Origin: Cellulomonas wangsupingiae
GTDB lineage: Bacteria; Actinomycetota; Actinomycetes; Actinomycetales; Cellulomonadaceae
Length of the DNA stretch: 64,000 bases
NCBI RefSeq assembly: GCF_024508275.1
Contig: NZ_CP101989.1
Location: forward strand, 2,604,001-2,668,000
Direction: 5' to 3'
The notes beneath the pieces were generated by a model. The model was not told the DNA's origin. It was given only the letters and a program-made list of their open reading frames with translations, and did no database searches. This document shows positions 55,307 to 63,159 of the stretch, piece after piece (position 1 is the stretch's first letter; each line of letters starts with the position of its first letter). The position numbers and the translations under genes were made by a program.

Positions 55307-57051
55307 GTGACCCGCGTGCACGCCAGGCGCGGGTTCACGCCCGCCGGTGAGTTGATCAGGTAGACGCAGACCTCGCGCGAGCCCGCCACGGCCGGCACCG
55401 CGAGCTCGAAGCCCTGGTTCGGGCCCGCCCCGCGCACGCCGGCGGCGACGTCGGGCCGGGGACGGTCCGTGACCGCCGCACCGGCGTACGCGCCGTCGAC
55501 GTACACGTGCAGCTGCGTCGGCCCGACACCGTCGGAGTCCCACGCCCAGCCGCTGAGCACGACGGCGCCGCTCGCCCCGGTGGCCTGGTCGAGGAAGCCG
55601 GTGGGTTCGGCGTTGACGACGTCCACGGTCTGGCACCCCAGGGACGGGTTGAGGGACGTCGGGACGTTGATGGCGTACGCGCAGACCCGGTGCCTGCCCG
55701 CGGCGATCGGGATCTCGAGGTCGAAGCCCCGCAGCTCGCCGGCACCGGGCACGCCGGCGGCCACGTCGGGACGCGACCTGTCGGCGCTCGTCGTCGCGAT
55801 GTGGTTGCTCCCCGCGTACACGTGGATCTCCACCGGGGCCGCCGTGTCGGGGTCCCACGCCCAGCCCGCCACGCGGACCGTCGACGCCGTCGGCGCGACC
55901 AGGTCGAGGGTTCCCCGGGGCCCGGCGTTGGTCACGACGACGTCGCGGCAGCCGAGGCCGGGGTTCCCGCCGGCCGGCACGTTGATCGCGTAGGCGCAGA
56001 CACGGTGCGTGCCCTCGCCGACCGCGATGTCCGCCGTGAACCCGTGCCTGTCGCCCCAGCCGGGGTACGCGGCCGCGATGTCGGGACGCGATGCGTCCGC
56101 CCGCACGCCCACCGGGTTGCTGCCGACGTACACGTGGACGTCGATCGGGTCGTAGGTGTCCGGGTCGAGCGCCCACCCCGAGACCCGGACGACACCCGCA
56201 CCGGCGTACGTCACGCTGTCGAGGAAACCGACCGGGTCGGGGCTGATGGTCGAGCCGAACCAGTCGGTGAAGTACGCCCAGAAGTTGCGGTTGCCGTAGG
56301 ACGAGCAGGAGTCGCCCGTGCCGTAGCCCGCGGCGAGCGCCGCGGCGTTGGGCTGGTAGGGGGTGTAGTTGTACAGGCTCGCGGTCGCCTGGTTCCGGAT
56401 GAAGACCTGCGACGAGCCGCACGCGCTGTCCGGGTGGTACCGCACGGTGTTCACCGCACCGGCCCGGTGGTTGAAGCGGGTGGGGCTCAGCGCGTAGGAC
56501 CGGAGCTGCCACGCCGCCGAGTACACCTGGTTGAAGAAGCCGTAGTACCTGCTGTCACAGGCCGCGGTGTCGGGGCACCCGAAGCCCATGGCCTTGCGGT
56601 AGACGGCGTCCGTGCCCGCCGTGGTCCGGGTCACGAGGCTCTGCTCCTTCTGGAGCGTCACCAGCAGCACCCGCGGGTTGATGCCGCACGCCTGCGCGAC
56701 CTTGGTGATGATCGTCGCCGCGCTCTCGTTCGCCGCTCCCTGGTAGGGCTGGGCGCACCGGGAGTCGGCGGCCCGGTCGTTGCTCGACGTCACGTAGTCC
56801 TTCAGGCACGCCGTCCCGTCGGCCGCGCGGTTGCACCTGGCCCCCTTCGAGTCCAGGAACGCCTGGACCGCGGGCGCCGACATCGCCGAGCCGTCGTAGA
56901 AGACCGCGTCGCTGATGATGTACCCGGGGTCGAACTGGCTCATGTTCGCGGCCGACGCGGGTGGCGCGGCCGCGACCATCGAGGACAGGAGCAGCGCGAG
57001 CATGGTGACGACGGCCGCGATGGGCGCACGCCGACTGCGGACGATGATCAC
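55297..57051 (-). CDS. Secreted hemagglutinin-like protein with three C-terminal repeats
   Basis: The 584-residue product has a Sec signal (about 1-35: basic start, VVTMLALLLSSMVAAAPPASA-AN), a cysteine-rich N domain (36-285: SQFDPGYIISDAVFYDG, INPRVLLVTLQKEQSLV with E136, CDSRYYGFFNQVYSAAWQL, YHPDSACGSSQVFIRNQATASLYNYTPYQPN), then three repeats of about 100 residues bearing GWA(L/W)D, VHVY, RPD(I/V)AA and CAYAIN. The N domain resembles glucosaminidase or lysozyme-like folds in which the QKEQ glutamate could be catalytic; homologues are often labelled hemagglutinin. GTG at 57051 follows AGGAG. It is coupled to the lipoprotein gene. Confidence 0.8.
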   Translation of the reverse strand: MIIVRSRRAPIAAVVTMLALLLSSMVAAAPPASAANMSQFDPGYIISDAVFYDGSAMSAPAVQAFLDSKGARCNRAADGTACLKDYVTSSNDRAADSRCAQPYQGAANESAATIITKVAQACGINPRVLLVTLQKEQSLVTRTTAGTDAVYRKAMGFGCPDTAACDSRYYGFFNQVYSAAWQLRSYALSPTRFNHRAGAVNTVRYHPDSACGSSQVFIRNQATASLYNYTPYQPNAAALAAGYGTGDSCSSYGNRNFWAYFTDWFGSTISPDPVGFLDSVTYAGAGVVRVSGWALDPDTYDPIDVHVYVGSNPVGVRADASRPDIAAAYPGWGDRHGFTADIAVGEGTHRVCAYAINVPAGGNPGLGCRDVVVTNAGPRGTLDLVAPTASTVRVAGWAWDPDTAAPVEIHVYAGSNHIATTSADRSRPDVAAGVPGAGELRGFDLEIPIAAGRHRVCAYAINVPTSLNPSLGCQTVDVVNAEPTGFLDQATGASGAVVLSGWAWDSDGVGPTQLHVYVDGAYAGAAVTDRPRPDVAAGVRGAGPNQGFELAVPAVAGSREVCVYLINSPAGVNPRLACTRVTVR

Positions 57052-57611
57052 GGGACTCCTATCGACACGTCCGGCGACGAACCTGAGGACTTGTCGGACA
57101 CGTAGGACATGACCGCGACCCAGGTGCCCGCCTGCGGCAGCCGGTCGCGCGGGACGGCGACGGCGCCGCACGTCGTGGTGGTCGCGTCGGGAGTGGCCTG
57201 CTGCTCGGCCGTGACCGTGTGCTCGCCCAGGCGCAGCGTCAGCGTGCACGTCCCGCCGGACTCGACCACGTCGGCGGCGTAGCCGGCGACCTGCACCTGC
57301 CCCGCCTGCTCGTCCCACATCGCCCAGCTCACCACCACCTCGACAGGGGTGCGGGCCGGTGCGGCCGGGCCGGGCGCCGGCGCGCTCGGCGCAGGTGACG
57401 GCGCCGGTGGCGTGGCCGCGGCGGTGGCCGGCGGGTCGGCCACCGGCGTGGTGGACGGCGACGCGGACGCACCGGTCGCCGACGCCGTCGACGTGGGCCG
57501 CGGCGTACCGGCGGCCGGGTCCTGCGGCGTGCCCGTCACGCACCCCGCGAGGAGCACCACGAGGAGCGCACCGGCGAGCGGACGCACGGACCGGACGTCA
57601 GCTCGCGACAT
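57048..57611 (-). CDS. Small lipoprotein
   Basis: The 187-residue product has a lipoprotein signal ending LLAGC (Cys about 24), a Thr/Ser/Pro/Ala-rich linker (25-88), then a compact beta domain (VEVVVSWAMWDEQAGQVQVAGYAADVVESGGTCTLTLRLGEHTVTAEQQA) with two cysteines that could form a disulfide. It overlaps both neighbours (GTGA downstream; 14 bases with the amidase gene), so all three form one operon. It probably anchors to the outer face of the membrane as a partner of the two secreted repeat proteins. No named family recognised. Confidence 0.8.
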   Translation of the reverse strand: MSRADVRSVRPLAGALLVVLLAGCVTGTPQDPAAGTPRPTSTASATGASASPSTTPVADPPATAAATPPAPSPAPSAPAPGPAAPARTPVEVVVSWAMWDEQAGQVQVAGYAADVVESGGTCTLTLRLGEHTVTAEQQATPDATTTTCGAVAVPRDRLPQAGTWVAVMSYVSDKSSGSSPDVSIGVP

Positions 57612-60033
57612 CGCGGCACCCGACCGAGGGGTTGACACCTGCGGGGACGTTGATGGCGTAGACGCACACGCGCGCCGGGCCGGCGGCGAGCGGCACCTCG
57701 AACGAGAAGCCGTGCCTCTCCCCCGCCCACCGGTAGGCCGCGCCAACATCGGGCCGGGCCTGGTCCGCGGACACGGCACCGAGGAAGCTCGCGCCCCCGT
57801 AGACGTGCACCTGCACGGGTCCCGCGCCGGCCCCGGTGTCCACGGCCCACCCGGACACGCGGACGCTCTGCGGCGAGGTGCGGACCACCTCGTCGACGAA
57901 GCCCACCGGCTCGGGGTTGACGACGTCCACCTGGCGGCAGCCCAGGCCGGGGTTGACCCCCGCCGGCGCGTTGATCGCGTAGACGCAGATGCGATGGCGC
58001 CCCGCGGCGATCGGCAGGTTCGCCGCGAACCCGTGCGCGGCCCCCGCACCGGGGTACGCCGCCGCGATGTCCTGGCGTGCCTGGTCGGCCGTGACCGCGC
58101 CGACGAACGTGCTGCCGGCGTACACGTGCACCTGGACCGGTGCCGTCGCGTCGTCGGTGTCGAGCGCCCACCCCTCGACCCGCACCGACGAGCCGTCGGA
58201 GCCGACGGCGTCGAGGAAGCCGACGGGCGTCGCGTTGACGACGTCCACCTGCGCACAGCCGAGCGACGGGTTCACCCCTGCCGGGGCGTTGATGGCGTAG
58301 ACGCACACGCGGTGGCGCCCGGCCGCCACCGGGATCTCGCCGGTGAACCCGTGCGCACCGCCGGCCTGCGGGAACGCCGCAGCGATGTCCGGCCGGTCAC
58401 GGTCCGCGGTGAGCGCGCCGATGAACGTGGGTCCGGCGTAGACGTGCACCTGCACCGGACCCGCGACGTCCGCGTCCAGCGCCCAGCCCGCCACCTGGAT
58501 CGTCGAGCGCGTCGCCGTCACCCGGTCCAGGAACCCGACGGGCGCGGTGTTCGTCACCGTCACGCGCCGGCACCCCAGGAGCTGGTCGGCGCCGTTGCCG
58601 ACGTTGCGCACCCACGGGCACACGGTGTGCTCGCCAGGGGCGAGCGGGACCTCGGCCCGGAACCCGTGCGCCGCACCCGCACCGGGGTAGGCGGCGGCGA
58701 CGTCGGGCCGGTCGTCCCCCGCGAGCACGGGGTGCGAGACGCCGTCGACGACGACGTCGACCACGAGCGACTGCGTGCTCTCGGGGTCGAACGCCCAGCC
58801 CGCCACCCGCACGGAGCCGGCGGTGGTCGACGTCGACTCCCAGATCGCCAGCGGCGAGGCGTGCACGACGTCGTTGGCGAGCGCCGCGACACGGTCCCGG
58901 ACCTGCTGGATCCGCGCGTAGAGCTGCTCGCCCGGGCACGCCGTCTGCGCCGCGTCACGGTGCGCGTAGATCGTGTGGAAGGTCACGGGTGTGCCTTCGG
59001 GGTACTTCGAGGCGCCGCCGCCGGAGACCATCGTCACCGTCGTGTTCGCCAGGATCCGCTCGGTCGCGAACTTCCAGGCGATCGCCTGCGACACGCCCTC
59101 GAGGACCTGCGCGCTCGGGACCGTCGTGCTGTGGTCACCGATCACGGACACCCCGAAGGTCCGGCTGTTGAAGCCCCCGGTGTGCACACCCACCACCGAC
59201 TGGTCGAACGAGCCGGCCCGACCCTCGTACACGCGCCCGAACCGGTCGACGAGCGCGTTGTAGCCGATGTCGCACCAGCCGCGGCCCCCGCTGGACTCCG
59301 CGCGCGTGTGGTACGCGTAGATGCCGCGGACGACACCGGCCGCCGCCTCGGCGGAGTAGGTGTTGCTCGACACGGTGTGGTGCACCGCAGCCGCCGACGT
59401 CGTCGTCGTGTAGTCCGGCGAGCAGGTGCGCATCGACTCGTCGGCGCCCCACTGGGCGCGCGAGATGATCGCCGGGCGCGGCATGCTCGACGCCGCGACG
59501 GCCGACTGCGCCGCCGACCTCGAGGCCGCGGCGGCTGCCGGCTCCTGCGCGAAGCCCTCGCCGCCGTCGATGAGCACGACCTTGACGTCGTTCACCGGGC
59601 CTGCAGCGGTCCGGACCTCGACCTCGACGGCCGTGCTGGGTGGCACCACCAGCGCGTCGCTGTTGGTCCGGGTCTCCCCCTGCTCGCCCTCACCCGCGCC
59701 GGTCTCGCGCCACGGCGTCCAGCGGCCGTCCGCTCGCGTGCGGTACCGGGCGGTGACGTCGGTCTCGGTCGCCGCCCAGCTGATGCCGAGCACCGTGAAC
59801 TCGTCGACGGTGCGGACGCCGGAGTCGACGACGGCCGTCCGGTCGCGCGCACCCTCCGGCTTCGCGTCACCGAGCTCGAGCTCGCGGAACGTGGTGTCGG
59901 TGTCGGACGGCGCCGCCACGTCCGTCGGGGACGGCGACGCGGACGCGTGTGCCGTCGTCGTGGTGAGCGGCAACGCCAGTGCACCCACCAGCGCAGCCAC
60001 AGCCCAGCTGCGCCTGGTCGTCGAAGTCCTCAT
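57598..60033 (-). CDS. N-acetylmuramoyl-L-alanine amidase (PGRP type) with four C-terminal repeats
   Basis: The 811-residue product has a Sec signal (1-31, TTTTAHA-SA), a beta-rich region (45-155), and an amidase_2/PGRP domain (about 185-390) that cleaves the peptide from muramic acid. Zinc ligands are H218 or H219 in AAVHHT, H358 and C366 in IYAHRDAAQTACPG; GWCDIGYNALVDRFGRVYEGRAG is the PGRP signature. Four repeats of about 105 residues follow (from 395, 498, 601 and 706), the same module as in the hemagglutinin-like protein. ATG at 60033. It starts an operon of three exported proteins within the polysaccharide locus. Confidence 0.93.
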   Translation of the reverse strand: MRTSTTRRSWAVAALVGALALPLTTTTAHASASPSPTDVAAPSDTDTTFRELELGDAKPEGARDRTAVVDSGVRTVDEFTVLGISWAATETDVTARYRTRADGRWTPWRETGAGEGEQGETRTNSDALVVPPSTAVEVEVRTAAGPVNDVKVVLIDGGEGFAQEPAAAAASRSAAQSAVAASSMPRPAIISRAQWGADESMRTCSPDYTTTTSAAAVHHTVSSNTYSAEAAAGVVRGIYAYHTRAESSGGRGWCDIGYNALVDRFGRVYEGRAGSFDQSVVGVHTGGFNSRTFGVSVIGDHSTTVPSAQVLEGVSQAIAWKFATERILANTTVTMVSGGGASKYPEGTPVTFHTIYAHRDAAQTACPGEQLYARIQQVRDRVAALANDVVHASPLAIWESTSTTAGSVRVAGWAFDPESTQSLVVDVVVDGVSHPVLAGDDRPDVAAAYPGAGAAHGFRAEVPLAPGEHTVCPWVRNVGNGADQLLGCRRVTVTNTAPVGFLDRVTATRSTIQVAGWALDADVAGPVQVHVYAGPTFIGALTADRDRPDIAAAFPQAGGAHGFTGEIPVAAGRHRVCVYAINAPAGVNPSLGCAQVDVVNATPVGFLDAVGSDGSSVRVEGWALDTDDATAPVQVHVYAGSTFVGAVTADQARQDIAAAYPGAGAAHGFAANLPIAAGRHRICVYAINAPAGVNPGLGCRQVDVVNPEPVGFVDEVVRTSPQSVRVSGWAVDTGAGAGPVQVHVYGGASFLGAVSADQARPDVGAAYRWAGERHGFSFEVPLAAGPARVCVYAINVPAGVNPSVGCRDVAS

Positions 60034-60114
60034 CGTCCCCCACCCCTGTCGTCGTCACCGAGCGCTGCGACCCTACGTGCTGGGGGCGCCGCTGGTGGGA
60101 CGCGGACGCTGGTG

Positions 60115-61983
60115 TCAGCCGATCTCGCGCAACCGGTCGCTGATGCGCTTCGCGGTGTGCTGCCAGGTGAACTGCTCGGCGACCCGGCGCGCCGCCCGCT
60201 TGCCCTTCACCTGCGCCAGGTCGTAGGCGCCGACGACCTCGCGCATGCGGGCCCGCAGGTGCTCCTCGTCGGGCTCGGACCAGTCGAACCCGTCGTAGTA
60301 CGTGCACCTCGCCTCGGCCGGCACCATGCGGTACCCGATCGGGTACCCGACCTCCTCGTCGAGGAAGTCGGCCACGCCGCCCCAGCCGGTCGCGATGACC
60401 GGCAGGCCGCACGCCATCGCCTCGAGGACGGGCTGGCCCCAGCCCTCGCCGCGGGTCGGCAGCACGAAGCAGTCGGCCGAGCGGTAGAGCGAGCCCATCT
60501 GGTACCCGGCGAACTCGGGGTTGACCATCACGACGATGCGGGCGGACGCCGGCAGGCCGAGCGCCGCGATCTCCCGGCGCACGTCCACCGCGGGGTCGCG
60601 GTTGAAGACCGACAGCAGCAGGGTCACGTCCTCGTGACGCGCGAACTCACGGGCGAACGCCCGCAGCAGCACCTCGGGCGCCTTGCGCTCCCCCCACTCG
60701 AAGACGGAGAGGAACGTGAAGGAGTCGCTGGCGCGTTCGCCGCGGATCTCCGGGTTGAAGTACAGGGGGTCGACGCCCAGCGGCATGACGTGGATCGGGA
60801 CCTTGACGCCGCTCGCGCGGAAGGTCTCGACGTTGAACGTCGCCGGCACCCACACCTCGTCCATGCGGTTGCAGCCCGCGACCCAGTCCTCGGGCAGGCC
60901 CGTGACCTCGAGCATCGTGTAGCCGACGTGGTGCCGGTCGCCCGTGCGGCGGAAGAAGTCGGCCTGGCAGTACGACACGGACGTCGCGGACGGGTCCGGC
61001 TCCCGCAGCACCAGGTCGTCGATGAGGCGGTCACCCGTCGGGCCGTCCTCCTGCCCGTACGCGTTCTCGAAGGTCACGCGCACGTCCGACTGGTGCAGCT
61101 GCTCCATGATCCGCCGGCTGCCCACGGCGTAGCCGAGCGGCGAGTGGATCACCGAGCGCCAGTTGGCGCGGACGTCGTACCGCTCCTCGTCGAGCCACGC
61201 GCCCCACTTCTCCGCGAAGTACTCGCGCGACGTGTGGAGCATCTCCCACACGTCGACCTTGTTGGCGCGCGTCGAGGTGTTGTGGAAGTGGACGGGCGAG
61301 ACGTCGCCCGTGAAGACGACCCGCATCCCGGCGCGGCGTGCGCGCAGGCAGTAGTCGGTGTCCTCGAAGTACGCGAACAGGCCCTCGTCGAGCAGGCCGA
61401 TCCGGTCGAGGCCCTCACGGGTGAGGTAGGCGACCGCGAAGATCACGGCCTCGACGTCCCGGGTGCCGCGCCCCTGGTTGACGTCCTTCTCCTCGCCGCC
61501 CAGCTGCTGGCCGAACACCGAGACCGGCTGGACGAACGCGCCGAGGTGGTTGATGAGGCCGCGCTGGTCGACCAGCCGCGTGCCGACGACCGCGATGTCC
61601 GGCTCGCCGTAGGCCGTCGACTGCAGCCGCGCGAGCCACCCGGGGGTGTCGAACCGGATGTCGTTGTTGAGCAGCAGGACGTCCTCGTCAGCCGCGGCGC
61701 GTCCGATGCCGAGGTTGACGGCCCGCGTGTAGCCGAGGTTCTCGCCGTTCTCGATCACCTGGACGTCGTCGTTCGCCTCGGCGATGCCGCGCAGCCAGTC
61801 GACCGTCCCGTCGACGCTGCCGTTGTCGACGAAGACCAGGTGGTAGTCACCCCGGGGGGTCGTGGCGCGCAGCGACTCGTAGCACTGCTTGGTGAAGTCG
61901 AGCGCGTTCCACGTCAGGATGACGATCGCGACGCCACGACGCACGGGTACCTCCGGGCTGCTGACATCGGTCGACATGGTCAT
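60115..61983 (-). CDS. Bifunctional GT2-GT4 glycosyltransferase fusion
   Basis: The 622-residue product joins a GT2 domain (about 15-260: GVAIVILTWNALDFTKQCYESL, VFVDNGSVDGTVDWL, ENLGYTRAVNLGIG, LLLNNDIRFDTPGWL, AYFEDTDYCLRARRAGM) to a GT4 domain (about 300-620: LSVFEWGERKAPEVLLRAF, FVLPTRGEGWGQPVLEAMACGLPVIATGWGG). Such pairings occur in polyrhamnan assembly enzymes, for example parts of WsaE in Geobacillus S-layer glycans. ATG at 61983 overlaps the methyltransferase stop (ATGA); an ATG two codons in is also possible. It probably builds a repeating unit or the polymer. Confidence 0.88.
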   Translation of the reverse strand: MTMSTDVSSPEVPVRRGVAIVILTWNALDFTKQCYESLRATTPRGDYHLVFVDNGSVDGTVDWLRGIAEANDDVQVIENGENLGYTRAVNLGIGRAAADEDVLLLNNDIRFDTPGWLARLQSTAYGEPDIAVVGTRLVDQRGLINHLGAFVQPVSVFGQQLGGEEKDVNQGRGTRDVEAVIFAVAYLTREGLDRIGLLDEGLFAYFEDTDYCLRARRAGMRVVFTGDVSPVHFHNTSTRANKVDVWEMLHTSREYFAEKWGAWLDEERYDVRANWRSVIHSPLGYAVGSRRIMEQLHQSDVRVTFENAYGQEDGPTGDRLIDDLVLREPDPSATSVSYCQADFFRRTGDRHHVGYTMLEVTGLPEDWVAGCNRMDEVWVPATFNVETFRASGVKVPIHVMPLGVDPLYFNPEIRGERASDSFTFLSVFEWGERKAPEVLLRAFAREFARHEDVTLLLSVFNRDPAVDVRREIAALGLPASARIVVMVNPEFAGYQMGSLYRSADCFVLPTRGEGWGQPVLEAMACGLPVIATGWGGVADFLDEEVGYPIGYRMVPAEARCTYYDGFDWSEPDEEHLRARMREVVGAYDLAQVKGKRAARRVAEQFTWQHTAKRISDRLREIG

Positions 61984-63146
61984 CCCTGGTGTGCCTCCGG
62001 CTTGCGCGCGACCACCGCGTAGTGCTGGTAGCCATAGATGAGATCGTTCAGCGTGTCGATGTTACGGGCGAGCACGTCCCAGCCGGGCTGGGTCCGCAGG
62101 TCCTCCGGCACGGGCGCCAGACGCGCGGCGTCGGGCACCTTCTGGCTGCGCACGACCCGCACGTCCTCGAACCCGCAGGCCTCGAACGCCCAGCGCAGCG
62201 CCTCGGGGTGGATCGGCTTGATGTGCGTGAGGTCGACGTAGAAGAACGTCGCGAAGATGAACAGCGCCTCGGGGTTCGGGGTCTCCATGACGAAGACGCC
62301 GCCCGGCTTGAGCTTGCGGTACACCAGCTCGATCGAGCCGACGAGCTCGTTGGTCGTCAGGTGCTCGGCGACCTGGCTCGAGAACGCGCCGTCGACCTGA
62401 CCGGTGCGCAGCCCGTTGAGGTGCTCGACGACGTCCTCGAGCCGGACGTCGCGGCCGGCGGCACGCGCGACCTCGACCTGCGACTCGTCGGAGTCGACGC
62501 CGTACGCGGGGATGCCGCGCTCGTTCAGCATGTCGACGAACTCGCCGCGGCCGGCGCCGAGGTCCACGACGTTGGCACAGCCGTCGAAGTACTGCAGGTA
62601 CGGCTCGAGCAGCGGCCGCACGACGCCCTGGGCCCCACGGTGCCGGTCCTCGAACCTGCTGTAGGAGAGGATGCGCTGCACGCTCGGGGCGAGCGCGGAG
62701 GAGTCCGCCGCGACCGTCCCGCTCGTGCCGACCTGCCGCAGGTCGGCACGCAGGCCGTCGACGGTCTCCTCGAGCTGGTCGATCCGGAGCAGGAGGTCGT
62801 CGTACGTCGACTCGGTGCGCACGAGGGCGCGCGCCATCCGCCCGAGCGCGTCGAGCAGCCGCTGGTTGAACTGCGACTGCTGGACGGCGGGCGGCTTGGC
62901 GTACCAGCGCACCAGGCGGCGGACGACACGCTTCGTGAAGACGATGCCCTGCCCGACGACCGGCCGGGCGGAGCCGGACGGCCGGTCGATGATCACCTCG
63001 GCGTCGGGTCGCAGGGCCTCGAGGCCGAAGAGGTCGGGGTGGCGGTCCTCCACGAACACCACCGAGGTGGTGTCGTCGCGCCGCGCTCGTGCCGCGGCGA
63101 CGCGGACGCGGTGCATCATCGTGGACACGTCGGAGTTCTTCAGCAT
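61980..63146 (-). CDS. SAM-dependent methyltransferase with N-terminal coiled-coil
   Basis: The 388-residue product has an unfolded basic head, a segment VVRRLVRWYAKPPAVQQSQFNQRLLDALGRM, a heptad-like helix (about 112-138: STYDDLLLRIDQLEETVDGLRADL), then a class-I methyltransferase: NVVDLGAGRGEFVDML (motif I), SDESQVEVARAAG, VDGAFSSQVAEHLTTNELV and GGVFVMETPNPEALFIFATFFYVDLTHIKPIHPEAL. It lies between a Wzt-like ABC ATPase and a GT fusion, the place of chain-terminating methyltransferases (WbdD) in ABC-dependent polysaccharide systems. ATG at 63146. Methyl capping is inferred. Confidence 0.85.
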   Translation of the reverse strand: MLKNSDVSTMMHRVRVAAARARRDDTTSVVFVEDRHPDLFGLEALRPDAEVIIDRPSGSARPVVGQGIVFTKRVVRRLVRWYAKPPAVQQSQFNQRLLDALGRMARALVRTESTYDDLLLRIDQLEETVDGLRADLRQVGTSGTVAADSSALAPSVQRILSYSRFEDRHRGAQGVVRPLLEPYLQYFDGCANVVDLGAGRGEFVDMLNERGIPAYGVDSDESQVEVARAAGRDVRLEDVVEHLNGLRTGQVDGAFSSQVAEHLTTNELVGSIELVYRKLKPGGVFVMETPNPEALFIFATFFYVDLTHIKPIHPEALRWAFEACGFEDVRVVRSQKVPDAARLAPVPEDLRTQPGWDVLARNIDTLNDLIYGYQHYAVVARKPEAHQG

Positions 63147-63159
63147 GGGTGACTCCCGG

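Noticed and set aside
57349..62022. A 1,557-codon open frame antisense to the amidase and GT fusion
   Set aside because: It mirrors coding bias of well-supported minus-strand genes and shows no domain of its own.
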